NCBI GenBank assembly: GCA_040387755.1
Contig: JAZKDB010000001.1
Coordinates: forward strand, 744,001-808,000
From: Rurimicrobium sp040387755
Lineage (GTDB): Bacteria > Bacteroidota > Bacteroidia > Chitinophagales > Chitinophagaceae
DNA length: 64,000 bases
Reading direction: 5' to 3'
Part shown: piece after piece, positions 1 to 8,894 of the stretch
Layout of the letters: the number at the start of each line of letters is the position of its first letter
Numbering within the stretch: the stretch's first letter is position 1
Made by a program: the position numbers and the translations under genes
The notes under the pieces: generated by a model
What the model was told of the DNA's origin: nothing
Databases searched by the model: none
The model's input: only the letters and a program-made list of their open reading frames with translations

Positions 1-96
1 ACGTAAAGCTGCACGCCAGGGGCCGAGCGTATGTGAACTGCTGGGGCCAATGCCAATTTTAAAAATATCGAATACCGAAATGCTTTCTTTACTCAC
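1..96 (-). CDS. sdaA: L-serine ammonia-lyase, 5' end only (cut by window edge)
   Basis: Only the first 32 codons lie in the window. Read on the minus strand from a GTG at 94-96, they give a short lead, then VFDIFKIGIGPSSSHTLGPW. The GIGPSSSHT stretch is the N-terminal hallmark of iron-sulfur L-serine dehydratases, which deaminate serine to pyruvate. An in-frame TAG sits six codons upstream of the GTG, so the start is well bounded. The gene is divergent from the TetR gene, and the 220 bp between them must hold both promoters. The rest of the enzyme, including the Fe-S cysteines, is outside the window. Confidence 0.85.
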   Translation of the reverse strand, partial: MSKESISVFDIFKIGIGPSSSHTLGPWRAALR

Positions 97-278
97 TGTA
101 TATAATGGTTGCTAGTATGAATGGTTGAAAATGTATTGCAAGATAAATCAAAGATGCAGTTCAAATCATTTTACCCACAAATAATTATCAAAGTGTTGCA
201 GATTGGGAGCCGCAGGTAGTTTTGGCAGGGAAAAATCTATTTGTTATAGAAAAGCGAAAAGAGGAATAAAAATACACA

Positions 279-306
279 GGAAACGTTTTTCGTGTAAAAT
301 GTTTCC
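279..306. promoter_or_regulatory. Palindromic operator candidate of the efflux operon
   Basis: A 28 bp imperfect palindrome with arms GGAAACGTTTTTC and GTAAAATGTTTCC. Compared with its own reverse complement, 22 of 28 positions match, and the outer six bases of each arm pair perfectly. It ends 16 bp before the first possible start of the TetR gene and abuts a TAnnTTTG element. TetR regulators usually bind such dyads in their own promoter, so autoregulation of the regulator plus the efflux operon is the simplest reading (inference). Confidence 0.6.
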
Positions 307-307
307 A

Positions 308-315
308 TAGTTTTG
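308..315 (+). promoter_or_regulatory. Bacteroidota-type -7 element before tetR
   Basis: TAGTTTTG matches the Bacteroidota -7 consensus TAnnTTTG. No clear -33 TTTG is present, only a T-run inside the palindrome. Transcription would start around 321-323, which makes the message nearly leaderless from the 323 ATG, or gives a 25 nt leader if the ATG at 347 is used. Confidence 0.4.
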
Positions 316-322
316 CGTCGTG

Positions 323-958
323 ATGACAGAAACAAGTACAAAATTAATGGATGTGCGGACAAAGATAATGCTTAGCGCGTTAGAATTGTTCCGGCAATAC
401 GGTTTTAAATCCGTGACCATGGACGATGTAGCCCATCGTGCTGGTATTTCTAAAAAAACACTCTACCAACATTTTGATAATAAAAATTCAATTGTCAGTG
501 AAACAATGGCCTGGTACAAAAATGAGGTCAGGTGCCAGTGTGATGCTATTTTATCAGCTTCGGCTAATGCTGTAGAGGCCTTTGTGAAAATCAAAGTGCA
601 GCTGGATAACATGTACCGCGAAGTAAATCCAATGGCTTTATTTGAGTTGCAACGCCATTACCCTGATGGTTATCAACAATTCCGCCTGAATATGGAAAAA
701 GATGTGGCGGCAGTAAAGGCTAATCTGGAGCAGGGTGTACAGGAAGGGAATTACAGAGCAGAAATTAATACAGAAATCCTGGCGCGTTTCCACATGGAAT
801 CTGTGTTGATGATTATGATGCCCAATATGATGGTAAAAGACCGCTATGACCTGTTTACGGTCAATCAGGAAATCCTGGAACATTATATGTATGGGATTTT
901 GACCCCCAAAGGCGAAAAATTGTATAAAAAATATAAAGAACAATACTTAACGAAGTAA
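323..958 (+). CDS. TetR/AcrR family transcriptional regulator
   Basis: One-domain repressor-type protein of about 211 aa. The N-terminal helix-turn-helix is clear (TMDDVAHRAGISKKTLYQHF, about residues 34-53); the C-terminal ligand-binding half is not recognisable at family level. It is the first gene of an operon with tolC-, acrA- and acrB-like genes (9 bp to the next start), so it most likely represses this efflux system and responds to one of its substrates. Start choice: GTG at 320, ATG at 323 and ATG at 347 are all possible. 323 is given here, but 347 fits the promoter element better. The palindrome at 279-306 is the likely binding site. Confidence 0.88.
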   Translation: MTETSTKLMDVRTKIMLSALELFRQYGFKSVTMDDVAHRAGISKKTLYQHFDNKNSIVSETMAWYKNEVRCQCDAILSASANAVEAFVKIKVQLDNMYREVNPMALFELQRHYPDGYQQFRLNMEKDVAAVKANLEQGVQEGNYRAEINTEILARFHMESVLMIMMPNMMVKDRYDLFTVNQEILEHYMYGILTPKGEKLYKKYKEQYLTK

Positions 959-967
959 AACACAAAT

Positions 968-2305
968 ATGAAACGAATAATACCTCTCTTATTATTATCC
1001 ATCAGTCTGGCACCAGCACAATCCTTTGCACAGGAGCCGGTGGCACTCAGCCTCAAAGATTGTATTGATTATGCACTGAAAAACAGTGTTTCAGCAAAGA
1101 ATGCCCGAATTGATGTGCAGTTGCAAAAAGCACAGAATAATGAAGTGACTGGCAAAGCTTTACCCCAAATTAGCGGTGAAGGCAAGTACACCCAGTTTTT
1201 TGATGTGCAGCAGCAATTTTTGCCCAGCCAGTTTGCCGGTTTGCCTCCCGGAGATTATGTGCCCTTGGCTTTCTCTCCAAAACTAAGTACAGTTGGCTCT
1301 TTAAATGCCTCTCAGTTATTATTTAACGGTAGCATATTTGTGGCTTTGCAAGCAAGGAATACTTTGATGCAATTGGCGCGTCAAAAGGCAGAAATGACGA
1401 ATGAAGATATTCGTTACAATGTCAATAAAGCTTATGCAGGTTTAGTGATTGCCCATAAGCAGTATGGGGTGATGAAAAATAGCCTTGACTTGATGCGCAA
1501 ATCTACCAGAGATATGACCATTACTTACGAAAATGGTTTGGTAGAGAAAATTGAAGTGAACCGTATGGAAGTTCAATTGAGCAATCTGCAATCCGACAGT
1601 CTTGGTTTGGCTAATATTATTGACGTTACAGAGAAAATGTTGAAATATACTATTGGCATGGATATGACTACGCCGATAGTGCTGACTGATGAATCTGTGA
1701 TTGATAATGCCAGTGAAGCCGCAAATCTTCTATTGCAGGAAACCAATGTGGAGAATAATATTGGCTACCAATTGGCTTATACCGGTGTAAAACTTCAGGA
1801 ATATGATTTAAAACGTTATCGTTTTGAAGGTTTGCCCACTCTGGCTGCTTTTGGTAGTGCGGGTTATAACAGGTCTTCAGATAAATTAAGTGATCTTGTG
1901 AACAAGCCATATCCAGGATTTTCTTTGGCAGGCTTACAATTGAATGTCCCCATTTTTGATGGATTGCAAAGAAGAAACAGAGTGAAATCTGCCAAACTGA
2001 AGCTTGAAAAAGCAGAAAACGATTTGGATAATGCGAAGCGTGGCATTGAATTTCAAACCAAATCGGCACAATCTACATTGGCTAACGCTTTAAAAACAAC
2101 TGAAAGCCGCAAACGTACTATGGATTTAGCCACTACAGTTTTAGACCTTTCTCAAAAGAAATATCTTGCAGGTGTAGGCAGTAATCAGGATGTAATATTA
2201 GCTCAGAGCGACTTTCTGAAATCGCAAAACGCTTATTTCGAAGCCTTGCTTACCGTTGTCAATGCAAAAGCTGACTTACAAAAAGCATTAGGACTATTAA
2301 AATAA
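968..2305 (+). CDS. TolC family outer membrane efflux protein
   Basis: Outer membrane channel of the RND pump, 445 aa, close to the usual length for the OEP family. A cleavable signal peptide is visible (KRIIPLLLLSISLAPAQSFA), followed by SLKDCIDYALKNS, the typical first helix of TolC repeats. The two repeats of long helices, with many Gln/Asn/Leu heptads (LQLARQKAEM and later LDNAKRGIEFQ), form the periplasmic tunnel. It lies between tetR and the membrane fusion gene, 44 bp before the latter, in one transcription unit. The substrate cannot be read from sequence. Confidence 0.92.
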   Translation: MKRIIPLLLLSISLAPAQSFAQEPVALSLKDCIDYALKNSVSAKNARIDVQLQKAQNNEVTGKALPQISGEGKYTQFFDVQQQFLPSQFAGLPPGDYVPLAFSPKLSTVGSLNASQLLFNGSIFVALQARNTLMQLARQKAEMTNEDIRYNVNKAYAGLVIAHKQYGVMKNSLDLMRKSTRDMTITYENGLVEKIEVNRMEVQLSNLQSDSLGLANIIDVTEKMLKYTIGMDMTTPIVLTDESVIDNASEAANLLLQETNVENNIGYQLAYTGVKLQEYDLKRYRFEGLPTLAAFGSAGYNRSSDKLSDLVNKPYPGFSLAGLQLNVPIFDGLQRRNRVKSAKLKLEKAENDLDNAKRGIEFQTKSAQSTLANALKTTESRKRTMDLATTVLDLSQKKYLAGVGSNQDVILAQSDFLKSQNAYFEALLTVVNAKADLQKALGLLK

Positions 2306-2349
2306 TTTTTATTAAATAACAATTCTCTCCTCTCTCAAAATAATAATTA

Positions 2350-3447
2350 ATGAAACGAATAACTACCATCCTCGCAGCCTCTATTTTATTAGCATCTTGC
2401 GGTGGCGAAAAAAAAGGTGATAAAAGTGCAGAACTTGCAAAATTAAAAAGTGAACGTGCCGCTCTTGATGTAAAAATCAAAGCTTTGGAAGCTACTGAAG
2501 GCAAAAACAATCCCCGCAAAGCGACACCAGTAGCGGCGATGGAAATCAATCCAACAGTGTTCAATTCTTACATCGAAGTGCAATCTCAGATTCTTGGTGA
2601 CGAAAACGTATTGGCTACTCCTCAGGCTCCTGGTGTGGTTACTCATGTCAGCGTAAAAGCTGGTCAGCATGTGAGTAAAGGTCAGGTATTGGCAACCTTA
2701 GATGCTGCAGCAATTGAACAACAAGTAAAAGGTCTTGATGTGCAATTGTCATTGTCTAAATCTTTATACGAAAAACAAAAGAATCTTTTTGCTCAGAATA
2801 TTGGTTCTGAAATACAATTGATGCAGGCCAAAGCTGCCTACGAAGGAGCTCAAAAACAAAAAGAAGCCCTTCAGGCACAGCGTAACATGTACCGTATTAT
2901 TTCTCCGATTAATGGTACCGTGGATAATGTTTCTTTAAAAACCGGAGACATGGCTAGCCCTGGGCAAACAGGTATCCGCGTGGTGAGCTTTGATGATTTG
3001 AAGGCTGAAGCTAACCTTGGTGAAAACTATATTGGTAAAGTAAAGCAAGGAGATGCTGTGAACATTGTGTTCCCGGACCTTAATGATTCAATCCAAACAA
3101 AAGTATCTTATGTAGGTCGTCAGGTAGATCCTGTTTCACGCGCATTTCTGGTACAAATCCGTTTGGGTAACAACAAAAAAATCTATCCAAACATGTCTTG
3201 TAAGTTGAGAATCTCTAACTACGAAAACAAGAATGCTTTGGTAGTGCCGGTACAGGTAATCCAAAAAACTGCAGAAGGCGAAATGCTTTATGTTGTAGAT
3301 GGTAACAAAGCTAAATCTGTGATTGTAACTACAGGTCGTAATTCTAATGGTCTGGTAGAAGTATTGAGTGGTTTGAAAGCCGGAGACAAAATCATCACCG
3401 AAGGTTTTGGAGATGTTGATAATGGTGAAATCATTTCTATTCAATAA
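2350..3447 (+). CDS. RND efflux periplasmic adaptor (membrane fusion lipoprotein)
   Basis: 365 aa HlyD/AcrA-type adaptor linking pump and channel. It begins with a lipoprotein signal with lipobox LLASC, so it is lipid-anchored. A short coiled coil follows (AELAKLKSERAALDVKIKAL). Next come the biotinyl-lipoyl half-motifs around 95-125 (VTHVSVKAGQHVSKGQVLATL) and 190-205 (ISPINGTVDNVSLKTGD), separated by the helical hairpin. The C-terminal beta-barrel and membrane-proximal domain (VVPVQVIQ, VLSGLKAGDKIITEG) are complete. It is third in the tetR-tolC-adaptor-pump operon, 54 bp before the pump gene. Confidence 0.94.
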   Translation: MKRITTILAASILLASCGGEKKGDKSAELAKLKSERAALDVKIKALEATEGKNNPRKATPVAAMEINPTVFNSYIEVQSQILGDENVLATPQAPGVVTHVSVKAGQHVSKGQVLATLDAAAIEQQVKGLDVQLSLSKSLYEKQKNLFAQNIGSEIQLMQAKAAYEGAQKQKEALQAQRNMYRIISPINGTVDNVSLKTGDMASPGQTGIRVVSFDDLKAEANLGENYIGKVKQGDAVNIVFPDLNDSIQTKVSYVGRQVDPVSRAFLVQIRLGNNKKIYPNMSCKLRISNYENKNALVVPVQVIQKTAEGEMLYVVDGNKAKSVIVTTGRNSNGLVEVLSGLKAGDKIITEGFGDVDNGEIISIQ

Positions 3448-3501
3448 GCCACTTGCAAAGACAATTATTTCTTCTCCTAACCGAAAATTATATACTTTCC
3501 G

Positions 3502-6500
3502 ATGAAAGATAAATTTAAAGAATTTAAGCCATCCAGTTGGGCGATAGACAACCGGACGGCCATCTATATACTCACCATCATTATTACCCTTGTGGGTTTG
3601 ATGGCCTATATAAGTTTACCTAAAGAGCAATTCCCTGAAATTAAATTGCCTCAGATTATCGTGCAAACCATTTATCCCGGTACCTCTCCGGATAATATGG
3701 AGAATCTGGTAACCAAGCCTATTGAAAAGCAGGTGAAGAACCTTACCGGAGTAAAAAAAGTAACCAGTAATTCATTTCAGGATTATTCGGTAGTAATTGT
3801 TGAATTCAATACCGATGTATTGGTAGACAAGGCAAAGCAGGATGTAAAAGATGCGGTGGATAAAGCCCGTGTGGATTTACCGAATAACTTGCCCAACGAA
3901 CCTGAGGTTAAGGATATTGACCTTTCTGAAATGCCGATTTTGTACGTGAACATTTCAGGCAATTATGACCTCAACCGTTTGAAGAAATACGCTGACCGTG
4001 TACAGGATAAGATAGAAGAACTGAAAGAGATTAAGCGTGCTGACATGGTGGGTGCCCTTGAGCGTGAAATCCAGATTAATGTGGATTTGTTCAAAATGCA
4101 GGGTGCAGGAATGACTTTTGGAGATATTGAACAAACAGTAGGTTATGAGAACTTCTCAGCAACTGCAGGTGAGGTTTCGATGAATAACCAAAAGCGTATC
4201 CTGAGTGTTCGTAATGAGTTTAAATCGGCAGATCAAATAGGTAATCTGGTGGTGCGCAACCAACAGGGAAAATCTATTTACCTCAAAGACATTGCTGATG
4301 TCCGTGATAATTTTGAAGAGCAAAAGAGTTATGCCCGCCTTGATGGTAAAAATGTAATCACCCTCAATGTGATTAAAGCAAAAGGTCAGAACCTGATTGA
4401 CGCTTCTGAGAAGATTGAAAAATTGATGGAAGAGCTGCATAAGGATGAATTGCCCAAGGATTTGAGCATTGTCATTACAGGTGACCAGTCAGAATCTACA
4501 AAGACTACATTGCACGATTTGATCAATACCATCATCATTGGTTTTATCCTTGTAACCATCATTCTGATGTTTTTTATGGGTGTTACCAATGCCTTGTTTG
4601 TAGCGATGTCGGTGCCTTTATCCTGTGCGATTGCCTTCCTGGTCTTACCGGGCATTGGCTTTACACTGAATATGATTGTATTGTTCTCTTTCCTGCTGGC
4701 ACTCGGGATAGTCGTCGATGATGCCATTGTGGTGATAGAGAATACCCATCGTATTTTTGACAATGGCAAGATGCCGATTAAAAAGGCAGCAAAACTGGCT
4801 ACCGGCGAGGTGTTTATGCCTGTATTGTCCGGTACAGTTACAACCCTGATTCCTTTTATTCCTTTGGCTTTCTGGAAAGGTGTTATCGGTAGCTTTATGT
4901 TCTTCCTGCCCATTACACTGATTATAACCCTTGTGGCTTCTTTGTTGGTGGCTTATATCATCAACCCGGTTTTTGCGGTAGACTTTATGAAACCCCATGA
5001 TGCTACAGATACAGGTAAACGCAAATGGAGCAAGAAAGACAAAATTGTGATGATTATCTTCCTGTCGGTAGTTGCAATATCTTATGTATTCCAATCCTGG
5101 GGTTTTGGTAACTTTATTATATTCCTTTATGGTTTTGTGTTGCTGGAGAAATTTGTTTTCGAAAAATGGATTCATACGTTCCAGAATAAAGTTTGGCCTT
5201 CCTTCCAGGATTGGTACACCAAGTGGTTAAAACGTGCTTTGGCGCATCCTGGCAAAACTGTTTTGATCATGATGGGTATTTTTGTTTTCGCCATTGTACT
5301 GATGGGAGTTAGAAAACCTAAAGTAGTATTCTTCCCAAGTGGTGAACCCAACTTTACTTATGTGTATCTGAATATGCCGGTGGGTACAGATCAGGCTTAT
5401 ACCAATCAGGTGTTGAGCAAGCTGGAATCCCGTGTTTATAAAGCTCTTGATATTGACCTTGAAAAAGGCCAGAAAAACCCTGCGGTTAAATCGGTGATTT
5501 CTAACGTTACCGTTGGAGCCATCGACCCTAATAGTGGTGAGGTGGGTGATTTCCCTAACAAAGGAAAAATTACCGTAGCCTATGTTGAATTTGCCAAACG
5601 TAAAGGAATTTCTACTGCCGAATTGATGGAAAGAATCCGTAGCGCTGTGCAAGGTGTACCTGGTGCTGAAGTAACCGTTGATAAAGAAAGCGGTGGACCA
5701 CCATTGCCAAAACCAATCGTTGTGGATATCTCAGGCGATAATTTAGACTCTCTTATATCTGCATCTGAAAGTGTAAAACGCTTCTTAGAGAAAAAGCAAA
5801 TTGCAGGTGTTGAAGAATTGCGAAGTGATTTCCAGGCCAGCAAACCAGAGATTGTATTTGATCTGGATCGTGAGCGTATGAACAACGAAGGTATCACTAC
5901 AGGTCAGGTAGCTATGGGATTGCGTACTGCGGTGTTTGGTAAAGAGATTTCACGTTTCCGCGATGCGAATGATGATTATCCGATTACACTTCGTCTTGCT
6001 CCTGTACAGCGCGAGAATGTAGATGCGATACGTAATATGCCTATTGTTTACCGCGATATGGGTATGGGTGGTATGATTCGTCAAGTGCCTGTGAGTGCTT
6101 TTGCTGATATCCGTTACGGTACAACTTATGGTGGTATCAAACGTAAAGACCAGAAGAGAATCATTTCACTCACCTCTAACGTGCTGGGCGGCTATAATGA
6201 GAATGAAGTGGTGGCTGCAATCAAGCAGGAATTAGCCGACTTTAAAGCTCCTACTGGCGTAACCATTACGATGGGTGGACAACAGGAAGAACAGGCTGAG
6301 ACCGGTGCCTTCCTTGGTAATGCTATGATGATTGCAATGGCCTTGATTTTCTTAATCCTGATTATGCAGTTCAACTCATTGAGCCGTACACTGATTATTA
6401 TGTCTGAGATTATCTTCTCTGTATTCGGGGTATTCCTGGGTGTGGGTATTTTTGGTATCGATTTTTCAATAGTAATGAGTGGTATTGGTATTGTAGCTCT

Positions 6501-6900
6501 GGCTGGTATAGTAGTCAGGAATGGTATCCTACTGGTAGAATTTATGGACCTGATGCTGGAAGAAGGAATGACGCCCTATGACGCTATTGTGGAAGCAGGT
6601 CGTACCCGTATGACTCCGGTTATCCTCACAGCCACAGCTGCTATCCTAGGTTTAATACCTTTGGCCGTTGGGTTGAATATAGATTTTGCCCGATTGTTTA
6701 CTGAGCTGAATCCGCATATTTATTTCGGTGGTGACAGTGTGGCCTTCTGGGGACCTCTGGCCTGGACGATGATTTACGGATTGAGCTTTGCTACCTTCCT
6801 TACATTGATAATTGTTCCGGTACTTTGCTTACTCAGCTTTAAGTTTAAAGCCTGGGTTAAAGCAAAAAGGGAATCCTTCAGTGCCAAAATGAAATCGTAA
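3502..6900 (+). CDS. RND family inner membrane efflux pump (AcrB-like)
   Basis: Proton-driven transporter of 1132 aa, somewhat longer than the usual ~1040. TM1 is at about 19-37 and is followed by LPKEQFPEIKLPQIIVQTIYPG, the family's conserved start of the porter domain. TM4 carries the proton-relay aspartates (ALGIVVDDAIVVIEN). The C-terminal half has the matching GIVVRNGILLVEFMDLMLEEG. The extra length comes from a hydrophobic insertion after TM6 (about 515-560) and a stretch near 1075 (LNPHIYFGGDSVAFWGPLAW) that is common in Bacteroidota members. Last gene of the efflux operon, ending before a strong terminator. Confidence 0.95.
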   Translation: MKDKFKEFKPSSWAIDNRTAIYILTIIITLVGLMAYISLPKEQFPEIKLPQIIVQTIYPGTSPDNMENLVTKPIEKQVKNLTGVKKVTSNSFQDYSVVIVEFNTDVLVDKAKQDVKDAVDKARVDLPNNLPNEPEVKDIDLSEMPILYVNISGNYDLNRLKKYADRVQDKIEELKEIKRADMVGALEREIQINVDLFKMQGAGMTFGDIEQTVGYENFSATAGEVSMNNQKRILSVRNEFKSADQIGNLVVRNQQGKSIYLKDIADVRDNFEEQKSYARLDGKNVITLNVIKAKGQNLIDASEKIEKLMEELHKDELPKDLSIVITGDQSESTKTTLHDLINTIIIGFILVTIILMFFMGVTNALFVAMSVPLSCAIAFLVLPGIGFTLNMIVLFSFLLALGIVVDDAIVVIENTHRIFDNGKMPIKKAAKLATGEVFMPVLSGTVTTLIPFIPLAFWKGVIGSFMFFLPITLIITLVASLLVAYIINPVFAVDFMKPHDATDTGKRKWSKKDKIVMIIFLSVVAISYVFQSWGFGNFIIFLYGFVLLEKFVFEKWIHTFQNKVWPSFQDWYTKWLKRALAHPGKTVLIMMGIFVFAIVLMGVRKPKVVFFPSGEPNFTYVYLNMPVGTDQAYTNQVLSKLESRVYKALDIDLEKGQKNPAVKSVISNVTVGAIDPNSGEVGDFPNKGKITVAYVEFAKRKGISTAELMERIRSAVQGVPGAEVTVDKESGGPPLPKPIVVDISGDNLDSLISASESVKRFLEKKQIAGVEELRSDFQASKPEIVFDLDRERMNNEGITTGQVAMGLRTAVFGKEISRFRDANDDYPITLRLAPVQRENVDAIRNMPIVYRDMGMGGMIRQVPVSAFADIRYGTTYGGIKRKDQKRIISLTSNVLGGYNENEVVAAIKQELADFKAPTGVTITMGGQQEEQAETGAFLGNAMMIAMALIFLILIMQFNSLSRTLIIMSEIIFSVFGVFLGVGIFGIDFSIVMSGIGIVALAGIVVRNGILLVEFMDLMLEEGMTPYDAIVEAGRTRMTPVILTATAAILGLIPLAVGLNIDFARLFTELNPHIYFGGDSVAFWGPLAWTMIYGLSFATFLTLIIVPVLCLLSFKFKAWVKAKRESFSAKMKS

Positions 6901-6922
6901 CCAGTAGAATTGAATACATAAA

Positions 6923-6954
6923 AAGGCCTCCTGAGTAATTTCTTAGGAGGCCTT
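6923..6954. terminator. Bidirectional rho-independent terminator
   Basis: The arms AAGGCCTCCTGAG and CTTAGGAGGCCTT form a 13 bp stem (one G-U) with a 6 nt loop. T-rich tails follow on both sides. It separates the efflux operon from the convergent SIMPL gene and can serve both. Confidence 0.9.
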
Positions 6955-6977
6955 AATTTTTTGTTTAAGCACTAAAT

Positions 6978-7736
6978 TTATTCTAACTCATATTCCAGCC
7001 TTACGGTAATGCGAGCTGATTTTTGTTTGCTGTAAATGTCGTTATTACCGCCATAGCTATCTTCTTCGTTAGAGCCTTCTCCTGTAATTTGAAATACGCC
7101 CATACTGGCAGTTTTGAGTTTGCCTAAATCACCATCAGCAGTTTTTACTATTTTTTGTGCACGCTCTTTGGCATCCTGACTGGCCTTTTCAATCAGGTCG
7201 TGCTTGAGACTTGGCAGGTCGGAATAAGTGTATTGAATGGCGTTTGGATTGAATTCAATACCCGAATTGACAAGTTCGGAGGTCTTATCTGCCACAGTTT
7301 CGATTTTTTTCATCAGTTCAGCATTCTTTTTACTGGATAATGAAATGCTCTGTTTGGCGATATAACCATCAAAAATCTGTTCGCTTTTAGTCGTTTCGCC
7401 ATTTGTCTGTGTAACAATGTTTCTATAACTTTTTTCAAAACTGATTCCACTGAAGTTGAGTTCATTTTCTTTAAAACCCTTGGAGAGAAAGAAGTTCTTG
7501 ACTTTTTCTTTATCGGAGTTGATAATGGCATAGGCCTCTTTAGCTTCCATCGCCTTTGAAGCATAAGAGCCGGAAAATAATATTTCATCAGAGGTGAATT
7601 GTTTGGCGCCCAGCCCAACCACCGATATCGAGTCCATGCTAGCATTCCTTTTTTGAAAAGACCTCCCAAGAATAGCTCCTGTAGCTACGATACAAGTACC
7701 GATGATAAGTGCTTTGATTAAATTGTTCTTTTCCAT
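6978..7736 (-). CDS. SIMPL domain-containing protein (DUF541 family)
   Basis: 252 aa with one N-terminal hydrophobic segment (IKALIIGTCIVATGAILG, about 8-25) that acts as a signal anchor, so the rest is probably periplasmic. The SIMPL/DUF541 features are a first strand SISVVGLGAKQFTSD, a central PDLPSLKHDLIEKASQDAKERAQKI-like helix (about 170-195) and a final strand ITVRLEYELE. Members are BP26/OMP28-like proteins of unclear function. Monocistronic; it ends against the terminator shared with the efflux operon. Confidence 0.85.
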   Translation of the reverse strand: MEKNNLIKALIIGTCIVATGAILGRSFQKRNASMDSISVVGLGAKQFTSDEILFSGSYASKAMEAKEAYAIINSDKEKVKNFFLSKGFKENELNFSGISFEKSYRNIVTQTNGETTKSEQIFDGYIAKQSISLSSKKNAELMKKIETVADKTSELVNSGIEFNPNAIQYTYSDLPSLKHDLIEKASQDAKERAQKIVKTADGDLGKLKTASMGVFQITGEGSNEEDSYGGNNDIYSKQKSARITVRLEYELE

Positions 7737-7923
7737 TTTTATGATTTAATTTAAAGGTAGAAAATGATAAACAAGAAAGACTATATGGAGTAATCAAATT
7801 TCCTTTATTCGCATAAAAAAGTATACTTAGCCTCCCAATTCATATCATCTTCCAAAGCTATCTTTTAAAAAGCCTAAAGGTTGTCAAAAATTTATTATGT
7901 TTATGTAATAAAATATTACTTCG

Positions 7924-8802
7924 ATGAGATTTAGATTACTGCTTTGCTTATGTTTTTTGAGTGTTCTTACTGGTAAGGCACAAGCCTTGTTTTATAATCC
8001 CAATTTCGATACATACTCTTCATGTCCCGATGACCTTGGACAGGTGGGGAGATCCGACAATTGGATAGAGGTGGTTATGTCAGCTGATTTTTACAATTGC
8101 AATTTTCAGTATTATGGTAGCTATCCCAGCGGTACTCCTTCATATTCAGGGAAAGGCTGTATGGGTTTTGCCTCTTATGGTGATACAAAAGGTTCGGCAG
8201 AAGCAATAGGACAATATTTGGCAACTTCCATTGTAAAAGGGAAATCTTATTCTATAAGTTTAATGGCCAAAAAGGCCAGGTCAGGAGTATGGAGTAATGA
8301 TTGTGGCGGTGTGGCTATGTATGGATTCAAGTTAACTGTCCCTCCATCTACTTTCGGATTGCATGTATCTGATATTGCCGGAACCGATTTGCTGGCATTA
8401 TCTCCAATGGTAAAGGATACAGGTTGGAAGCCTCAGTTATTGACTTTCACTGCGGCCGAATCCTACAGTTTTGTTGCATTTACTGTAGAAAAAGTTCCTT
8501 CATGTAGAACTTATATTTTTATAGATAGTCTCGATGCTAAGGTGGAGATTAGTAGTAATGTCTCTGAAATAAATACTGATGCGCTCATTCGGGTATTCCC
8601 TAATCCCGGTAATGGTAATGTTCAGGTAGAAACAACATCAATTATTGATGAAATTCAAGTAACAGATTTAGTGGGTCGTTTAGTATTACATCAAAATGTG
8701 GGTAGTGATAAATACTCATTTGTCCTTCAGGAGCCAGGCTTTTATTTTGTAAATGTGTATTCTAAAGGCAGCTACAGTAAACACAAGCTTATTGTACAAT
8801 AG
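7924..8802 (+). CDS. T9SS type A sorting domain protein, secreted
   Basis: 292 aa. A signal peptide (LLLCLCFLSVLTGKAQA) is followed by a domain beginning FYNPNFDTYSSCPDDLGQ that looks like the galactose-binding-like beta sandwich common in Bacteroidota surface proteins, though no enzyme motif is seen. The last ~75 residues are a type IX secretion C-terminal domain (VFPNPGNGNVQVE, then VTDLVGRLV, then LQEPGFYFVNVYS, ending KHKLIVQ). The protein is therefore probably exported through the outer membrane and cell-surface attached or released. Cargo function unknown. It is convergent with the VWA gene. Confidence 0.85.
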   Translation: MRFRLLLCLCFLSVLTGKAQALFYNPNFDTYSSCPDDLGQVGRSDNWIEVVMSADFYNCNFQYYGSYPSGTPSYSGKGCMGFASYGDTKGSAEAIGQYLATSIVKGKSYSISLMAKKARSGVWSNDCGGVAMYGFKLTVPPSTFGLHVSDIAGTDLLALSPMVKDTGWKPQLLTFTAAESYSFVAFTVEKVPSCRTYIFIDSLDAKVEISSNVSEINTDALIRVFPNPGNGNVQVETTSIIDEIQVTDLVGRLVLHQNVGSDKYSFVLQEPGFYFVNVYSKGSYSKHKLIVQ

Positions 8803-8894
8803 AATTTGCACAGTAGAAAAATAATCGACCTTTTCTATAACCAATAATCGATTTAAGAATTTAATTTAAGCATCGGTCAAGTGTGTGGCGAAAT

